A stretch of DNA of 64,000 bases, taken from the NCBI RefSeq assembly GCF_001704415.2, contig NC_030816.1:78509713-78573712 (forward strand), written 5' to 3'. Positions within the stretch are counted from its first letter, which is position 1; each line of letters opens with the position of its first letter. Of the stretch, positions 30,740 through 42,052 are shown one piece after another. The notes under the pieces were generated by a model. That model was not told the origin of the DNA. It searched no databases and was given only the letters and a program-made list of their open reading frames with translations. The stretch comes from Capra hircus (taxonomy: Eukaryota > Chordata > Mammalia > Artiodactyla > Bovidae). Both the position numbers and the translations under genes were made by a program.

Positions 30740-32030
30740 TGCATTTTTTTAATTTATTTATTTATTTTATTTATTATTTTTTTAATTTTTATTTTTACTT
30801 TATTTTACTTTACAATACTGTATTGGTTTTGCCATACATTGACATGAATCCACCACAGGTGTACATGCGTTCCCAAACATGAACCCCCCTCTCACCTCCC
30901 TCCCCATAACATCTCTCTGGGTCATCCCCGTGCACCAGCCCCAAGCATGCTGTATCCTGCATTGGACATAGACTGGCGATTCGATTCTTACATGATAGTG
31001 TACATGTTTCAATGCCATTCTCCCAAATCATCCCACCCTCTCCCTCTCCCTCTGATTCCAAAAGTCTGCTCTACACATCTGTGTCTCTTTTGCTATCTCG
31101 CATACAGGGTTATCATTGCCATCTTTCTAAATTCCATATATATGTGTTAGTATACTGTATTGGTGTTTTTCTTTCTGGCTTACTTCACTCTGTATAATCA
31201 GCTCCAGTTTCATCCATCTCATCAGAACTGATTTAAATGTATTCTTTTTAACGGCTGAGTAATACTCCATTGTGTATATGTACCACAGCTTTCTTATCCA
31301 TTCATCTGTTGATGGACATCTAGGTTGTTTCCATGTCCTGGCTATTATAAACAGTGCTGTGATGAACATTGGGGTACATGTGTCTCTTTCAGTTCAGGTG
31401 TCCTTGGTGTGTGTGCCCAGCAGTGGGATTGCTGGGTCATAAGGCAATTCTATTTGCAATTTTTTAAGGAATCTCCACACTGTACTCCATAGTGGCTGGA
31501 CTAGTTTGCATTCCCACCAACGGTGTAGGAGGGTTCCCTTTTCTCCACACCCTCTCCAGCATTTATTGCTTGCAGATTTTTGGATTGCAGACATTCTGAC
31601 TGGTGTGAAGTGGTAACTCATTGTGGTTTTGATTTGCATTTCTCTAATAATGAGTGATGTTGAGCATCTTTTCATGTGTTTGTTAGCCATCTGTATGTCT
31701 TCGTAGGCAAAACACTCTCTGACATAAATCACAGCAGGATCCTCTATGACCCACCTCCCAGAATTCTGGAAATAAAAGCAAAAATAAACAAATGGGATCT
31801 AATTAAAATTAAAAGCTTCTGCACAACAAAGGAAAATATAAGCAAGGTGAAAAGACAGCCTTCTGAATGGGAGAAAATAATAGCAAATGAAGCAACTGAC
31901 AAACAACTAATCTCAAAAATATACAAGCAACTTATGCAGCTCAATTCCAGAAAAATAAACAACCCAATCAAAAAATGGGGCAAATAACTAAATAGACATT
32001 TCTCCAAAGAAGACATACGGATGACTAATT
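30740..32030 (-). mobile_element. L1 with 5' inversion, 5'-truncated
   Basis: From 30740 to about 31705 the element is antisense: a T-rich start, the 3' UTR, then the ORF2 C-terminus (minus-strand peptide RCWRGCGEKGTLLHRWWECK near 31563). From about 31706 to 32026 it switches to sense ORF2 sequence (AAACACTCTCTGACATAAAT to AAGAAGACATACGGATGACT). That segment lies immediately upstream in a normal L1. Both halves share about 19 bases (the GAAGACATACAGATGGCTAA region) at their junction ends. This is a textbook twin-priming inversion. Confidence 0.92.
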
Positions 32031-32049
32031 GATATTTCTTAAGAGAGTA

Positions 32050-32705
32050 GACTTTATTTTCTTGGGCTCCAAAATCACTGCAGACAGTGATTGCAGCCAT
32101 GAAACTAAAGACGCTTGGCTCCTTGGAAGAAAAGCTATGACAAGCCTTCAGTTCAGTTCAGTCACTCAGTCATGACCAACTCTTTGCGACCCCATGGACT
32201 GCAGCATACCAGGCTTTCCTGTCCATCACCAACTCCCAGAGCTTGCTCATACAAAAGCAGAGACATCACTTTGCCGACAAAGGTACATCTCCTCAAAGCT
32301 ATGGTTTTTCCAGGAGTCAAATACGGATGTGAGAGTTAGATCATAGAGAAGGCTGAATGCCAAAGAACTGATGCTTTCAAACTGTGGTGCTGGAGAAGAC
32401 TGTTGAGAGTCCCTTGGACAGCAAAGAGATCAAACCAGTCAATCCTAAAGGAAATCAATCCTGAATGTTCATTGGAAGGATTGATGCTGAAGCTGAAGCT
32501 CCAATACTTTGGCTACATCTTTGGCGAAGAGCTGACTCATTGGAAAAGACCATGATGCTGGGAAAGATTGAGGGCAGGAGGAGAAGAGGGCAACAGAGGA
32601 TGAGATGATTGGATGGCATCGCTGACTCAATGGACATGAATTTGACCAAACCCTGGGTGAGAGTGGACAGGGAAGCCTGGCCTGCTGCAGTCCACAGGGT
32701 CTACT
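32050..32705 (+). mobile_element. BovB 3' fragment carrying a nested antisense BovB end
   Basis: A sense BovB C-terminal region from GACTTTATTTTCTTGGGCTC to about 32705, interrupted at 32148-32250. The final terminus is incomplete: after CTGCAGTCCACAGGGTC it lacks the usual GACTGAACTGAA end. Confidence 0.85.
32148..32250 (-). mobile_element. Short antisense BovB 3' end nested in BovB
   Basis: About 100 bases from CAGTTCAGTTCAGTCACTCA to CCAACTCCCAGAGCTTGCTC in the opposite orientation to its host. About 17 host bases expected around AGCCTAGACAGCATATT are missing, so the insertion or a later event deleted target DNA. Confidence 0.85.
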
Positions 32706-32763
32706 AAACAACAACAGCCAAGACAGGTAGAACTTAAATGTTCTCATGGAGGAAAAAGAAAGA

Positions 32764-33135
32764 TAAATATGTAAAGTGATAAACTTGTTAATTAACCAAA
32801 TGGGGGAATCCTTTCACAATATTTTGTTGCTGTTTGATCACTAAGTCGTATCTGACTCTGCGACTCCATGGACCATAGCCCACCAGGTTTCTCTGTCCAT
32901 GGGATTTCCCAGGCAAGAATACTGGAGTGAGCTGACGTTTCCTTCTCCAGGGGCTCTTTCCAACTCGAGGATTCACCCTGCATCTCCTGCACTGGTAGAC
33001 AGATTCTTTACCACTGAGCCACCTGGGAAGTCCTCACAATATATAAAAGTATATCAAATTATTGAGATGTATGGTTTAAATATCTTACAATTTTATACAT
33101 CTGTTATACCTCAATAAAGTTGACATTTGTTAAAT
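32764..33135 (+). mobile_element. Old L1M 3' end, split by a Bov-tA
   Basis: AACTTGTTAATTAACC, GGGGGAATCCTTTCACAATA and, after the SINE, ATCTTACAATTTTATACATC with TTATACCTCAATAAAGTTGA: the standard L1M 3' terminus in sense orientation. Confidence 0.68.
32823..33033 (-). mobile_element. Bov-tA SINE
   Basis: Antisense Bov-tA from TTTTGTTGCTGTTTGATCAC to TGAGCCACCTGGGAAGTCC, with a perfect 9-bp duplication tcacaatat at 32814-32822 and 33034-33042. Confidence 0.92.
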
Positions 33136-33215
33136 TATTTTTAAATGGGAACAACAGTTATGCTTATCTGAAAACACTGTCTTTATAATTCCAGACCCAA
33201 TTGGCATGTTATTAC

Positions 33216-33296
33216 TGCATTGGCCCAAAAAGGTTGTTTGGGTTTTTCCATAACATTCTAGGGGGAAATGGACAAACTTTTTGGCTAACCCACTGT
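33216..33296. mobile_element. Mariner-derived MITE
   Basis: About 80 bases with inverted ends: TTGGCCCAAAAAGGTTGTTT on the left and GACAAACTTTTTGGCTAACC on the right, around a GGTTTTTCCATAAC core. This is the pattern of ruminant mariner internal-deletion elements. Confidence 0.82.
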
Positions 33297-34195
33297 CATT
33301 AACCTCCTTATATTCAATCTACTGTAGAATATTCACAGTAGGCATGCAAGGTGGGGGTGTCCGAGATACTCTGTCAGTCCTGATGAGAGCTGGGTGAGAA
33401 GTCTGTGGCTTTGGGTCTGGGTGGGGGATGGTGTTGAGCAGAGGGTTAATAAGGTGGTTGTGAGGATTCTGGGGATTCAAGGATTCTGGGAAGCCAGGCT
33501 TCAATCTCAGTGGGCCCTCTTATTCCTATATGACTGTCCTTGAACTTCGGCTTCCTTCCCTATTACATCAGACTGTTACTTTCTTACTCACCCTTTTATG
33601 ATGGATTATCATCTTCTGGCTCACCCACCATAGAGTCCACAGGACTCGTACTCACTCCTTGGTTTCGGGGTCAGGAGGGGTGGTGTAAGGGCCCCCCTAG
33701 TAATGGGTAGTGCAGCAGGATGGAGGAGGCTGGGGGAGGGTCCGAGTGTGCAGGCAGGATGTTGGCGCTGGGGAGACAGAAGGGATGCTGTAGAAGGCAA
33801 GGGGTCCCAAGTACTCTGTGAGTAAATGCTGTTGGAGTTGGTGCTGATGATGACAAAAAGGAACGGCAGGTTTTACGGAGAACATTCTGGACTGATTACA
33901 AATACACCAAAGAAGCAATTAAAAACCTCTGCTTTTTTAATTAAAAAAATTATTATGATAGTAATTTATACAAGATGCTAACCATCGCTGCTTGCTTACC
34001 ATCTGTCTCTGCGGTGATTGTGTCTCTTGCTGGGCATATGCAAGCTCACCTGTGTTGTTTTCTTTGACAATAGAGCTCAGCTGCATCTGGGTGTTCACAG
34101 GTCACCATGCGGTGTGGTCATCGGTTCCCGGTCCTGAGCAAGACAATGAAGGCCATAAAACACCAAATGAGCCTGCAGGGTGGTCACAGAGGCAG

Positions 34196-34196
<1 letters not shown>
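33297..34196. other. Intergenic, no gene recognised
   Basis: A purine/GC-rich section at 33340-33800 carries several small open frames on the minus strand (for example 33856-33671) with low-complexity Pro/Ser-rich products. These reflect composition, not a recognised protein. Confidence 0.4.

Positions 34197-34232
<36 letters not shown>
34197..34232. repeat. (TG)n microsatellite
   Basis: About 17 uninterrupted TG units between GGCAGCCG and CCCCTTAT; polymorphism is expected. Confidence 0.95.
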
Positions 34233-34233
<1 letters not shown>

Positions 34234-35112
34234 CCCTTATTCTCTGTGTCTTCCATCTCTCCCTTTTATTGACCTGCTTTAGTTTGAAGAAGAGAAAAGG
34301 TTGGCAAGTCCTGAAGACTTGCCCACAATAACTGTGTCTCGGGTAGTGATTTAAGAGTTCTTTTAATGGTAGCAGCAAACTAAAACATTCAGACAAAAGG
34401 TCCTTGTGTGAGTTTTCAGCTATAAAAGAATTTGGAGAGACAGTCCTGATTTTATGTTCCTTATTTGTTTTGCAGTTTTTCATGCTATTGAAATAAATGA
34501 CTAATTGGCACAAAATAAATTTTACCTCTTTTAGGAGGTATATACTTACAATGACCTTACTATTTTTTGTAAATCATCTTCCAGGAAGAAAAAAAAAACA
34601 GTGATGAGAAATATTCTCCCCCTAATAATGTATTAAACATGTTAAAAGCCAAGGAGAGATGCAAAAATAAATAAAATCTAGCCCTGATTTCAGAATTTAT
34701 TACAACATAGTACCAGGGTCAAACAGCCGCGGATTCTGTAATTATGATATCAGGAGACACTGTGGCCTTTTCCCATTTAGCAATGCACTAGGAAGCTGCA
34801 GAACAAAAAGCTTATGTTTTCATTAAAGCTTTAGGTTAAAAAAAAAGAAGAGGAGGGCAAACAATGCTTAATTACAATATGTGATCAAAATCTGCTGAAC
34901 AGATTTAGCAATAATCGTGATAATTTTTTAAGCACTAAATCCTGTATTAAGAAGCTCATCAGTGAAATGAGAGGGTTTTGATTTGTTTTATAGTGTCTAT
35001 TTGTCAATTTGTTTTTAGTTTTTAAATACTAAATTCCTTCCCCAGCCACACATTCCCTGATGCCATTATCAAGTACGGTGGACTCACTTTACTAACTACA
35101 GCATTTAGATCA
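34233..35112. other. Intergenic, no gene recognised
   Basis: AT-rich. No exon and no repeat recognised beyond short A or T runs. Confidence 0.4.
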
Positions 35113-35288
35113 CAGCAAAGATTGCAAGAGACACAGGTTTGATCCCTGGGTCTGGAATGTCCCCTGGAGTAGGAAATGGCAACCTGCTCCAGTATTCTTG
35201 CCTAGAGAACCCCGTGGACCGAGGAGCCTGTTGGGCTACAGTCCATGCGGTCGCAAAGAGTCGGGCACACCTGAGACACACACAAGCA
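35113..35288 (+). mobile_element. Bov-tA SINE, head truncated
   Basis: Begins within the tRNA-like part (box B GGTTTGATCCC near 35136) and contains the full BovA body, ending GGGCACACCTGAGACACAC. Confidence 0.88.
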
Positions 35289-35780
35289 AAGCAGAAGCTG
35301 AGGTTTTCGTGATCGAGTCAGGTACAAACCTTGAACATAATGTGAGAGTTTATGGGAAAGCAAACCTGAGACTCAGAATGCTTACAGGGGCCAGAGAGAT
35401 TCAGGCACACTGGCAAGAAGTGATCATGAGCGGAGCTAGGCCTGTACAACCTGTATCCTGGTAGCAGTGAGGATAGGGGTTTGGGAAACTGAGAAATGAC
35501 TAACTATACCAAACAGCTTTAGTAAAAGTTTCTCCAATTTTTTCCCATTGCAGCTATTCAGGTCTGCACCTCCTGGGATCATACAAGGACCCCAGAGACC
35601 AGCATTCATAGCTCTCGAGTATGAAGCCTCTTCTGGCTCTTAACGTGTGACTGGAGAACCAGAAAGGGGGAAAACTACTAGGATCTATTTTGTTATAGAG
35701 TAAATTGAATTTATTTAAAATCTTAGAAAAGAAGGAGAGAAAGAAAGCTCCTAGCTACAGTATATGACAAGAAATAGTCC
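35289..35780. other. Intergenic, no gene recognised
   Basis: No recognised feature. Confidence 0.4.
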
Positions 35781-35782
35781 CT

Positions 35783-36092
35783 TGAAAGTGACTCAGTCGT
35801 GTCTGACTCTTTGTGACCCCATGGACTATACAGTCCATGGAATTCTCCAGGCCAGAATACTGGAGTGGGTAGCCTTTCCCTTCTCTAGGGGCTCTTCCCA
35901 ACCCAGGGATTGAACCCAGGTCTCCTGCATTGCAAGCGGATTCTTTACCAGCTGAGCCACGAGGGAAGCCCAAGGGTACTGAAATGGGTAACCTATCTCT
36001 TCTCCAGGGGATCTTCCCAACCCAGGAACTGAACTGAGGTCTCCTGCATTACAGGCGGATTCTTTATCAACTGAGCCATCAGGGAAGCCCCT
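35783..36092 (-). mobile_element. Bov-tA SINE with a second partial tRNA-like unit
   Basis: A complete antisense Bov-tA (35783-35972) is followed at once by another head-proximal part (GGTACTGAAATGGGTAACCT to CATCAGGGAAGCCCC). The two units repeat the CTTCTCC-AGGGGATCTTCCC and GAGCCA-AGGGAAGCCC blocks, so this is a partial head duplication or two abutting insertions. Confidence 0.85.
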
Positions 36093-36892
36093 GTATTCAT
36101 TATTATTAATTTAACATGTATAAGATACTACCAAAAACATTTTAATTCAGTGTATTCTTTTCTTTAATTAAATGTAAAAATAGGCACAAGGGACTGCACA
36201 GACTACGTGAATTTTCATCACACAAAGATTGTTACTAATCAGATCTTTGTCTGCTCTGTAAAGAATTAGTTTTGCTTTATACAGAGAAGCCACACTGAGC
36301 CTCTGCTATAGAGACGGCAAACACTGGCATTCCAGTATTAACCGAACAGTGGTAGAAATGCCTCCACTATTTAAACAGAAAGCAGATTGTTGATACTTGG
36401 CACCTTCACCAAAAATTAGGACTAGAAAAAGAGACTCACATCCCATACATACATATAATATTTTTTAGGTATGATAGTGACAACCGTAAACAATTAGGTA
36501 GACATTGTATGCTTGTAGTAATGTTCTTAACAATAACGACTTTTACTTTAGCTATTTCCAACAATGCACTCTTGAAAAACTGTGTTGATTAAAAACTCAG
36601 CCATGATTCTTTTACAAAAAGTTCCTAATGTCAGTCTGCTAAGAATAAGAGTGTGCCACCTTGCAGCTGCCACTCTCTTCTCCCCAGGATTCTCTTCTCT
36701 CTTAAGGATGTCATCGAGACATCTCCTGGTTTAAACAGCCAGGTTGAGAGCACCCAAACTAGCAGACCTGGCAATGATTCCATTTGCCTCCATGTTTTGG
36801 AAGTGTCTGTAGAGCATCTCAATCTTCTGAGAAAGTTTGCAAAATGTGCCAACTCTAGCTCTCCAACTACAGGGGATCTGTTTAAAAATGTG
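36093..36892. other. Intergenic, no gene recognised
   Basis: Open frames face each other at 36653-36880 on both strands. No family recognised; chance is likely. Confidence 0.4.
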
Positions 36893-37083
36893 CATATATT
36901 TATTCACTTAGCTGCACCAACTCCTGGTTGTGGCACACAGGATCTTCAATCTTCATCGCAGCACGTAGAATTTCCTTTTTCTTTGTTTTGGCTTGTAGGA
37001 TCTAGTTCCTTGACCAGGGATCAAACCTGGGCCTCCTGCATTGGGAATGTGGAGTCTTAGCCCCTGGACCACCAGGGAAGTCC
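36893..37083 (-). mobile_element. CHR SINE
   Basis: Antisense CHR from TTATTTATTCACTTAGCTGC to CCCCTGGACCACCAGGGAAG, with a diverged middle. Confidence 0.83.
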
Positions 37084-37517
37084 CCAACTATACATGATCT
37101 TACAACAGCTGCAGAAGTTTTGGGGTGCTTTGTGCTGATTAATGTTCCAAGTTTGATTGTTATTAGCGAGAGTCGGTAAATCTGAGGAAAGAATCGATTG
37201 GCTTATGGCCTAGTCTCCTATCTCTATTTTGTTTTCCCATAAGGTATCACATTTCTGAAATGTGAATTCTTTCATATCTTCTGGAACTCTGGAATAAGGG
37301 GAACTTTAGATCAAGAAAGGCACAACCTGCTACTATGATCACAACTAACAGAACTAAAAGGATCTACGGAGTCCCAGAGTCAAAGCCCCTGCCCAAGCTA
37401 TCATCAGGGGCAGGGGAAAACACTCCCGCTGAACACACTTTACAGAAGAGGAAAACAAAGCCCTATTTTGGAATTTATGCTGTGCTCAGTGTATTCATTC
37501 TCATTGTTCTTTTCTCT
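37084..37517. other. Intergenic, no gene recognised
   Basis: No recognised repeat. A 67-codon frame at 37335 has no recognisable homology. Confidence 0.4.
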
Positions 37518-37636
37518 TTTTTTTTGGCCTTACTGTGAGGCTTGTGGGATCTTAATTCCCTGACCAGTGACTGAACCTCAGCCCTCGGCAGTCAAAGTAC
37601 TGAGTCCTAACCACTGGACCACCAGGGAATTCCCTT
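37518..37636 (-). mobile_element. CHR SINE, short form
   Basis: T-run start, TGAGGCTTGTGGGATCTTAA, ending CACTGGACCACCAGGGAATT. The CATTGTT motif flanks both sides and may be part of a target duplication. Confidence 0.85.
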
Positions 37637-38104
37637 CATTGTTTTTAATAGAAGCAAATAGGCCAGGCATAAAATTAAATTTTCTCATGATGGCCAAATT
37701 GTGTCCACTTGAAATACATAGGAATTAACGTCCCCATACACAATATTTTGGAGAAATAAATTCAATTCAAAACGACTCTCCTTAATGCCAAAGCCTGGGA
37801 ACAAAGTTAGGCTAAACTAAAGTGTTTGGCTAAGGTTGTGCATTCTCTTTACATGTTCTCCTCAGGCTTAGGTCTCTTTCTTGGTTTTTAGGGATCTCTT
37901 TTTAACTAGGGTGACGCTTCCTCATGGTCTTGAAGCCAGAGACCGCATCTTATTCATCTACAGAGATGACGCTCGTTTTATATGGCGCAAAGCGTTATGC
38001 AATCAATTCTTACTAACTTTTTATTAAATAAATTTCTTTAGTCAGTTTTAAAATGAATTTATTTATTTTTAATATGTTTTCTTGAGGGCTTGTCAGTCAA
38101 AAAT
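37637..38104. other. Intergenic, no gene recognised
   Basis: No recognised feature. Confidence 0.4.
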
Positions 38105-38275
38105 CGTATGTGCTGTTATTATCCCATTTCACAGCTGAGGAAACTGAGGCTCAAAGAGGCTGAATAATAAAAGTAAGGTCCCACAGGAAGAGTTGTGCCT
38201 GAATTCACAGTGATGCAGGGTAACTCCAGAGGCTGTGCTCTTAATAACTTTACTGTATGCCTATTTTCTACCGGT
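38105..38275 (+). mobile_element. MIR SINE
   Basis: Very clear MIR core: TTATTATCCCATTTCACAGC, TGAGGAAACTGAGGCTCAAA, then the TCCCACAGGAAG and GAATTCACAGTGATGCAGG blocks. Confidence 0.85.
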
Positions 38276-38284
38276 TTGCTCTAT

Positions 38285-38390
38285 TAAAAATACATTGAGT
38301 TCCTGCCATGTGCCAAACTGTCGCAGATGTTAGAGACAGAGCAGGCCTGGACTGTTACGGAGCTTACCCTCCAGGGTGGAGAGTTCAAAA
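38285..38390 (+). mobile_element. L2 remnant
   Basis: ATTGAGTTCCTGCCATGTGC, a diverged GACAGAGCAGGCCTGG, and GGAGCTTACCCTCCAG match the L2 sense 3' region. Confidence 0.5.
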
Positions 38391-38437
38391 GAATACGGGA
38401 AGAAGGGGGAGGGAGAGAGAGGAGTGGAGCTCCCCAG

Positions 38438-38600
38438 TCACACAGGAACTCCGTGTTTAAGCACTTACGGAAGTGCCAGACTGTTTTCCAAAGTGGCTGC
38501 ATCACGTTGCATCCCTTCAACAAACTATGTAGGTTCCAATTTCTTTACATCTTCGCCAGCATTTGTTATTATCTGACTTCCAAAAAATAACCATAATGAA
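38438..38600 (-). mobile_element. Old L1M fragment
   Basis: Complement of L1 ORF2 end: AGTGCCAGACTGTTTTCCAA, AGTGGCTGCATCACGTTGCA, and CATCTTCGCCAGCATTTGTT. Confidence 0.7.
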
Positions 38601-38690
38601 CCTCATTTTTAAACTGATATATTTACTTCTGAAACAAAATCACAGATAGTGTCACAAATCACCCAGATTGTGGGGTTGGGGGGAGGCGGG

Positions 38691-38820
38691 GAGGGAACTT
38701 CTCTGGTGGTCCAGTGGCTGAGACTCCACGCTTCCACTATAAGGGGCACAGGTTCAATTCCTAGTCGGGAAACAAAGATCCCACATGCTTCACAGTGCAG
38801 CCAAAAAATAGAGAAAAGAA
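38691..38820 (+). mobile_element. CHR SINE, short form
   Basis: GGGAACTTCTCTGGTGGTCC head, GTTCAATTCCTAGTCGGGAA, CACAGTGCAGCC, then an A/G-rich tail with GGAAGAAA repeats to about 38840. Confidence 0.86.
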
Positions 38821-38840
38821 AGGAAGGAAGAAAGAAAGAA

Positions 38841-40157
38841 ATTCTTGAATTCCGGAGCCCTGGTTAAGCCGGTCACCGTTGCAGAGCTTCTCTGTGCTAT
38901 GCGGGGCTACGCTGCCCAGCACTTGGTGTTCAGGAGGCCCACCATCTTCTGCGGGCAGGTTTCCCAGATGGTCTCTAAAGGATCAATCAGGCTACTTTTC
39001 AACACAAGACCCTTTCTCACACAACTTCCTCCCTGCTGAGTCTGTGAAAAACCAAGTAAAACACTGCCTATTATACAGCCAACAGAAAGCCAACTGAGAA
39101 GTATGGGTTCGTTTTCTTTCTTTCCTTTGCATTTGTATTTTATAAGGGTCATATCTCATTAGGACAAAAGCAGATCAAGAGTGTATTCGACCTTTACCAG
39201 AAAAAGCAAGTCACCTCGGCTTACATCAGACTTGAGGTTGTTTTTAAAGACATAAAAAATGAATTATTTTATACTGGGGGTGTATTTTTTTACACCTACA
39301 AGTGTAACTTTTACCTTTTAAAAGACATGTTCCAACTCTTGGGAATATTTTAAAAGCTAGCCTAAGACAGTGTTTAAACAGTGTGTCCGTTTAGCAATTA
39401 CATTACATATGGTACAAAATGTAATATCTAAAACCTCAGCATAGCAACCTCAGCCCACATATACTCCTGCAAGAAGATGCTGCAATTTGTAATAGGCACA
39501 AAAACTTAGTACACATTTGGACTTCCCCATTTCTTTTTGTTATGATTAAAGAACTGCCAAACTCAGTAGAACAACCAACAGTATTTGTACTAAAAGTTGA
39601 GAAAGAAGTGAAGTGGGATTAAAACCATGACTTCATGCTCTTTTAACGCTGAAAAAAACATCAATAAAATGTAACTGAAAATTCTTACCCTCAGAATTCT
39701 TTAGATAGAAGTTACATAAAATTCTTATTTCCTGGTTTTTCACTTCACGCTTTGATCTTATAACTGTTTTTTCAGTGGGAACTCCCACTGACTCCAATTT
39801 AAATAAATACGGTTTGTTATGAGCTCGGCTTCCTTGGCCAGGCACCACTGGGAAGCGTGTGCTCAGTACCTATAGTACAGTCAGTCCTTCCAGAATTTTC
39901 TTTTGCTAGTTACATAAAACATCTCACACTCCTTTGCCTACACCATTTATGACTTTCAAAATAATACTATATTCAAATCATACTGAATATAACTTGTATC
40001 TTTCATTTGAAGACCTCACCAAACTTAATTTTTTTCTCATACGAATAAAATCTCTCCCTGCCCTTGTTTTCCAAGTGCCATGAATGTATAAACTTTTGTT
40101 TGTTGAGAAAGTTAAGGTAAGAAGGTTAAGAATTTTTCATGCAGCATCTATAATGGA
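38841..40157. other. Intergenic, no gene recognised
   Basis: About 1.3 kb of unassigned sequence. Open frames near 38845-39097 lie on moderately GC-rich DNA and overlap on both strands; none is recognised. Confidence 0.4.
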
Positions 40158-40290
40158 AAAGATCCCAAAAAAGAATATATATGTATATATAAAACTGAAT
40201 CACTTTGCTGTACACTTGAAAGCAATACAACACTATAAACTAACTATACTTCAATGTAAAAACTGGCTAAAAAGAAGAAAAAAAATGACA
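40158..40290 (+). mobile_element. L1 3' UTR fragment
   Basis: AACTGAATCACTTTGCTGTA, CACTATAAACTAACTATACT and an A-rich end; sense ruminant L1 terminus. Confidence 0.75.
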
Positions 40291-40349
40291 CTGACTTCAG
40301 CAGGGCATTGGGGAGCTTTTTGCCTTGACGGAAAAATCTTAACACCTTG

Positions 40350-40465
40350 CCTTTGGTGGTGATTACATGCATGAATACATTTGTCACAGCTCACTATTTC
40401 CTTAAGATTCATGCATTCCACTGCATATAAATTACACCTTAATAAAGTTGATTTTTTAAAAAAGA
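40350..40465 (+). mobile_element. Old L1M 3' end
   Basis: GTGATTACATGCATGAATAC, GTCACAGCTCACT, CATTCCACTGCATATAAATT and ACACCTTAATAAAGTTGATT match an L1M terminus in sense. Confidence 0.65.
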
Positions 40466-40499
40466 ATGCTTTTGTGCAGGGAAGGACCTTTAAAATTAT

Positions 40500-40680
40500 C
40501 TCTAAGCCACTAGTTTTCAAAATGTGGTTCTCAGACAACCTGCAAACCTATCAGAAAGGCAAATCCTCGTGCCTCACCTGGACCTATAGAATCAGAAGCT
40601 TGGGAACTGAGCCTACACAACTACTTTTGAACATATCCTCCAGCTGATACATGGTAAAGCTTCAAATCACTGATTTAGGC
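40500..40680 (-). mobile_element. MER5A (hAT-Charlie) DNA transposon
   Basis: GTTTTCAAAATGTGGTTCTC at one end, GTGCCTCACCTGGACCTATA, GAATCAGAAGCTTGGGAACT in the middle, and AAAGCTTCAAATCACTG at the other end; about the expected 180-190 bases. Orientation follows my recollection of the consensus. Confidence 0.7.
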
Positions 40681-40979
40681 TAGCCTTTTGTTTTTGTTTT
40701 TGTTTTTTTTAACAATTGAGGCATCTAAGCCTAAAATCATTAATGTCAAAATTGGGATTCAATTCCAAATCTCTTGCAGGCTTCAAGGTGTGAAACATAG
40801 CAAGGCAAATCTCATCTGCATTTCCCCCTGATAACTGCTTAGTTAGCTCCCTTTGGTTCAGAGTTGTGAGTTCCAAAAAGGCTCGACTCAGCAAAGAGAA
40901 TTCAGTGGTAATTGCTTTCAAAATCCTGCCCAGCCCTCCTTATTCCCCCTACCTCTACTTACATGATTTGTTGGCTAAT

Positions 40980-41160
40980 AAACAGAACATTGAATCTGGA
41001 GGCCTGAGTTCAAACCTGGCTCCATCTCTACCACTAAAAGCTGAACACCTTCAGACAAATCACCTCCTTCTTCTGCTTTCATCTTTGTAAAAATAGGAGC
41101 ATTGTATTAGATCATATTAGAATTAAAGATTCTCCATACCTCAGAATTTCATGATTCTCT
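40980..41160 (+). mobile_element. MIR SINE remnant
   Basis: GAATCTGGAGGCCTGAGTTC, AAACCTGGCTCCATCTCTAC, a missing/diverged core and CATCTTTGTAAAAATAGGAG follow MIR order. Confidence 0.65.
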
Positions 41161-41287
41161 CATCTGGGCTTCCAAATTTTCTCCCCATCATCATGCTTGA
41201 AGGGGGAAAAAAATATCTATTTCCTGGTGACCAGAAAATCTAAATCCCCAATGCTTTTATTTCGTACTTACCCTCCATCCTGACAGA

Positions 41288-42052
41288 ATGTGGTCCACTG
41301 GAGAAGGGAATGGCAAGCCACTTCAGTATTCTTGCCTTGAGAACCCCATGAACAGTATGAAAAGGCAAAATGATAGGATACTGAAAGAGGAACTCCCCAG
41401 GTCATTAGGTGCCCAATATGCTACTGGAGATCAGTGGAAAAATAACTCCAGAAAGAATGAAGGGATGAAGCCAAAGCAAAAACAATGCCCAGTTGTGGAT
41501 GTGACTGGTGATAGAAGCAAGATCCAATGCTGTAAAGAGCAATGTTGCATAGGAACTTGGAATGTCAGGTCCATGAATCAAGGCAAATTGGAAGTGGTCA
41601 AACAAGAGATGGCAAGGGTGAACGTCGACATTCTAGGAATGAGCGAAATAAAATGGACTGGAATGGGTGAATTTAACTCAGATGACCATTATATCTACTA
41701 CTGTGGGCAGGAATCCCTCAGAAGAAATGGAGTAGCCATCACGGTTAACAAAAGAGTCCTAAATGCAGTACTTGGATGCAGCTTCGAAAACAACAGAATG
41801 ATCTCTGTTCATCTCCAAGACAAACCATTCAATATCACGGTAATCCGAGTCTATGCCCCAACCAGTAATGCTGAAGAAGCTGAAGTTGAACAGTTTTATG
41901 AAGACCTACAAGACCTTTTAGAACTAACACCCAAAAAAGATGTCCTTTTCATTATAGGGGACTGGAATGCAAAAGTAGGAAGTCAAGAAACACCTGGAGT
42001 AACAGGCAAATTTGGCCTTGGAATGCGGAATGAAGCAGGGCAAAGGCTATAG
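41288..42052 (+). pseudogene. BovB endonuclease domain, open fragment
   Basis: A frame of 254 codons holding an almost complete EEP-type (APE-like) endonuclease, which nicks target DNA for reverse transcription. Visible motifs are GTWNVRSM near residue 93, SEIKW (catalytic Glu region), YAPTSNA and GDWNAKVGS (Asp/Asn pair). The frame ends after EAGQRL because one base is lost relative to the other BovB copies here, which continue IEFCQ. The first ~80 residues are variable and the natural start is uncertain. Confidence 0.8.

Noticed and set aside
36653..37060. 135-codon plus frame
   Set aside because: Its second half runs into a CHR SINE and the first half is open on both strands with no recognised homology.
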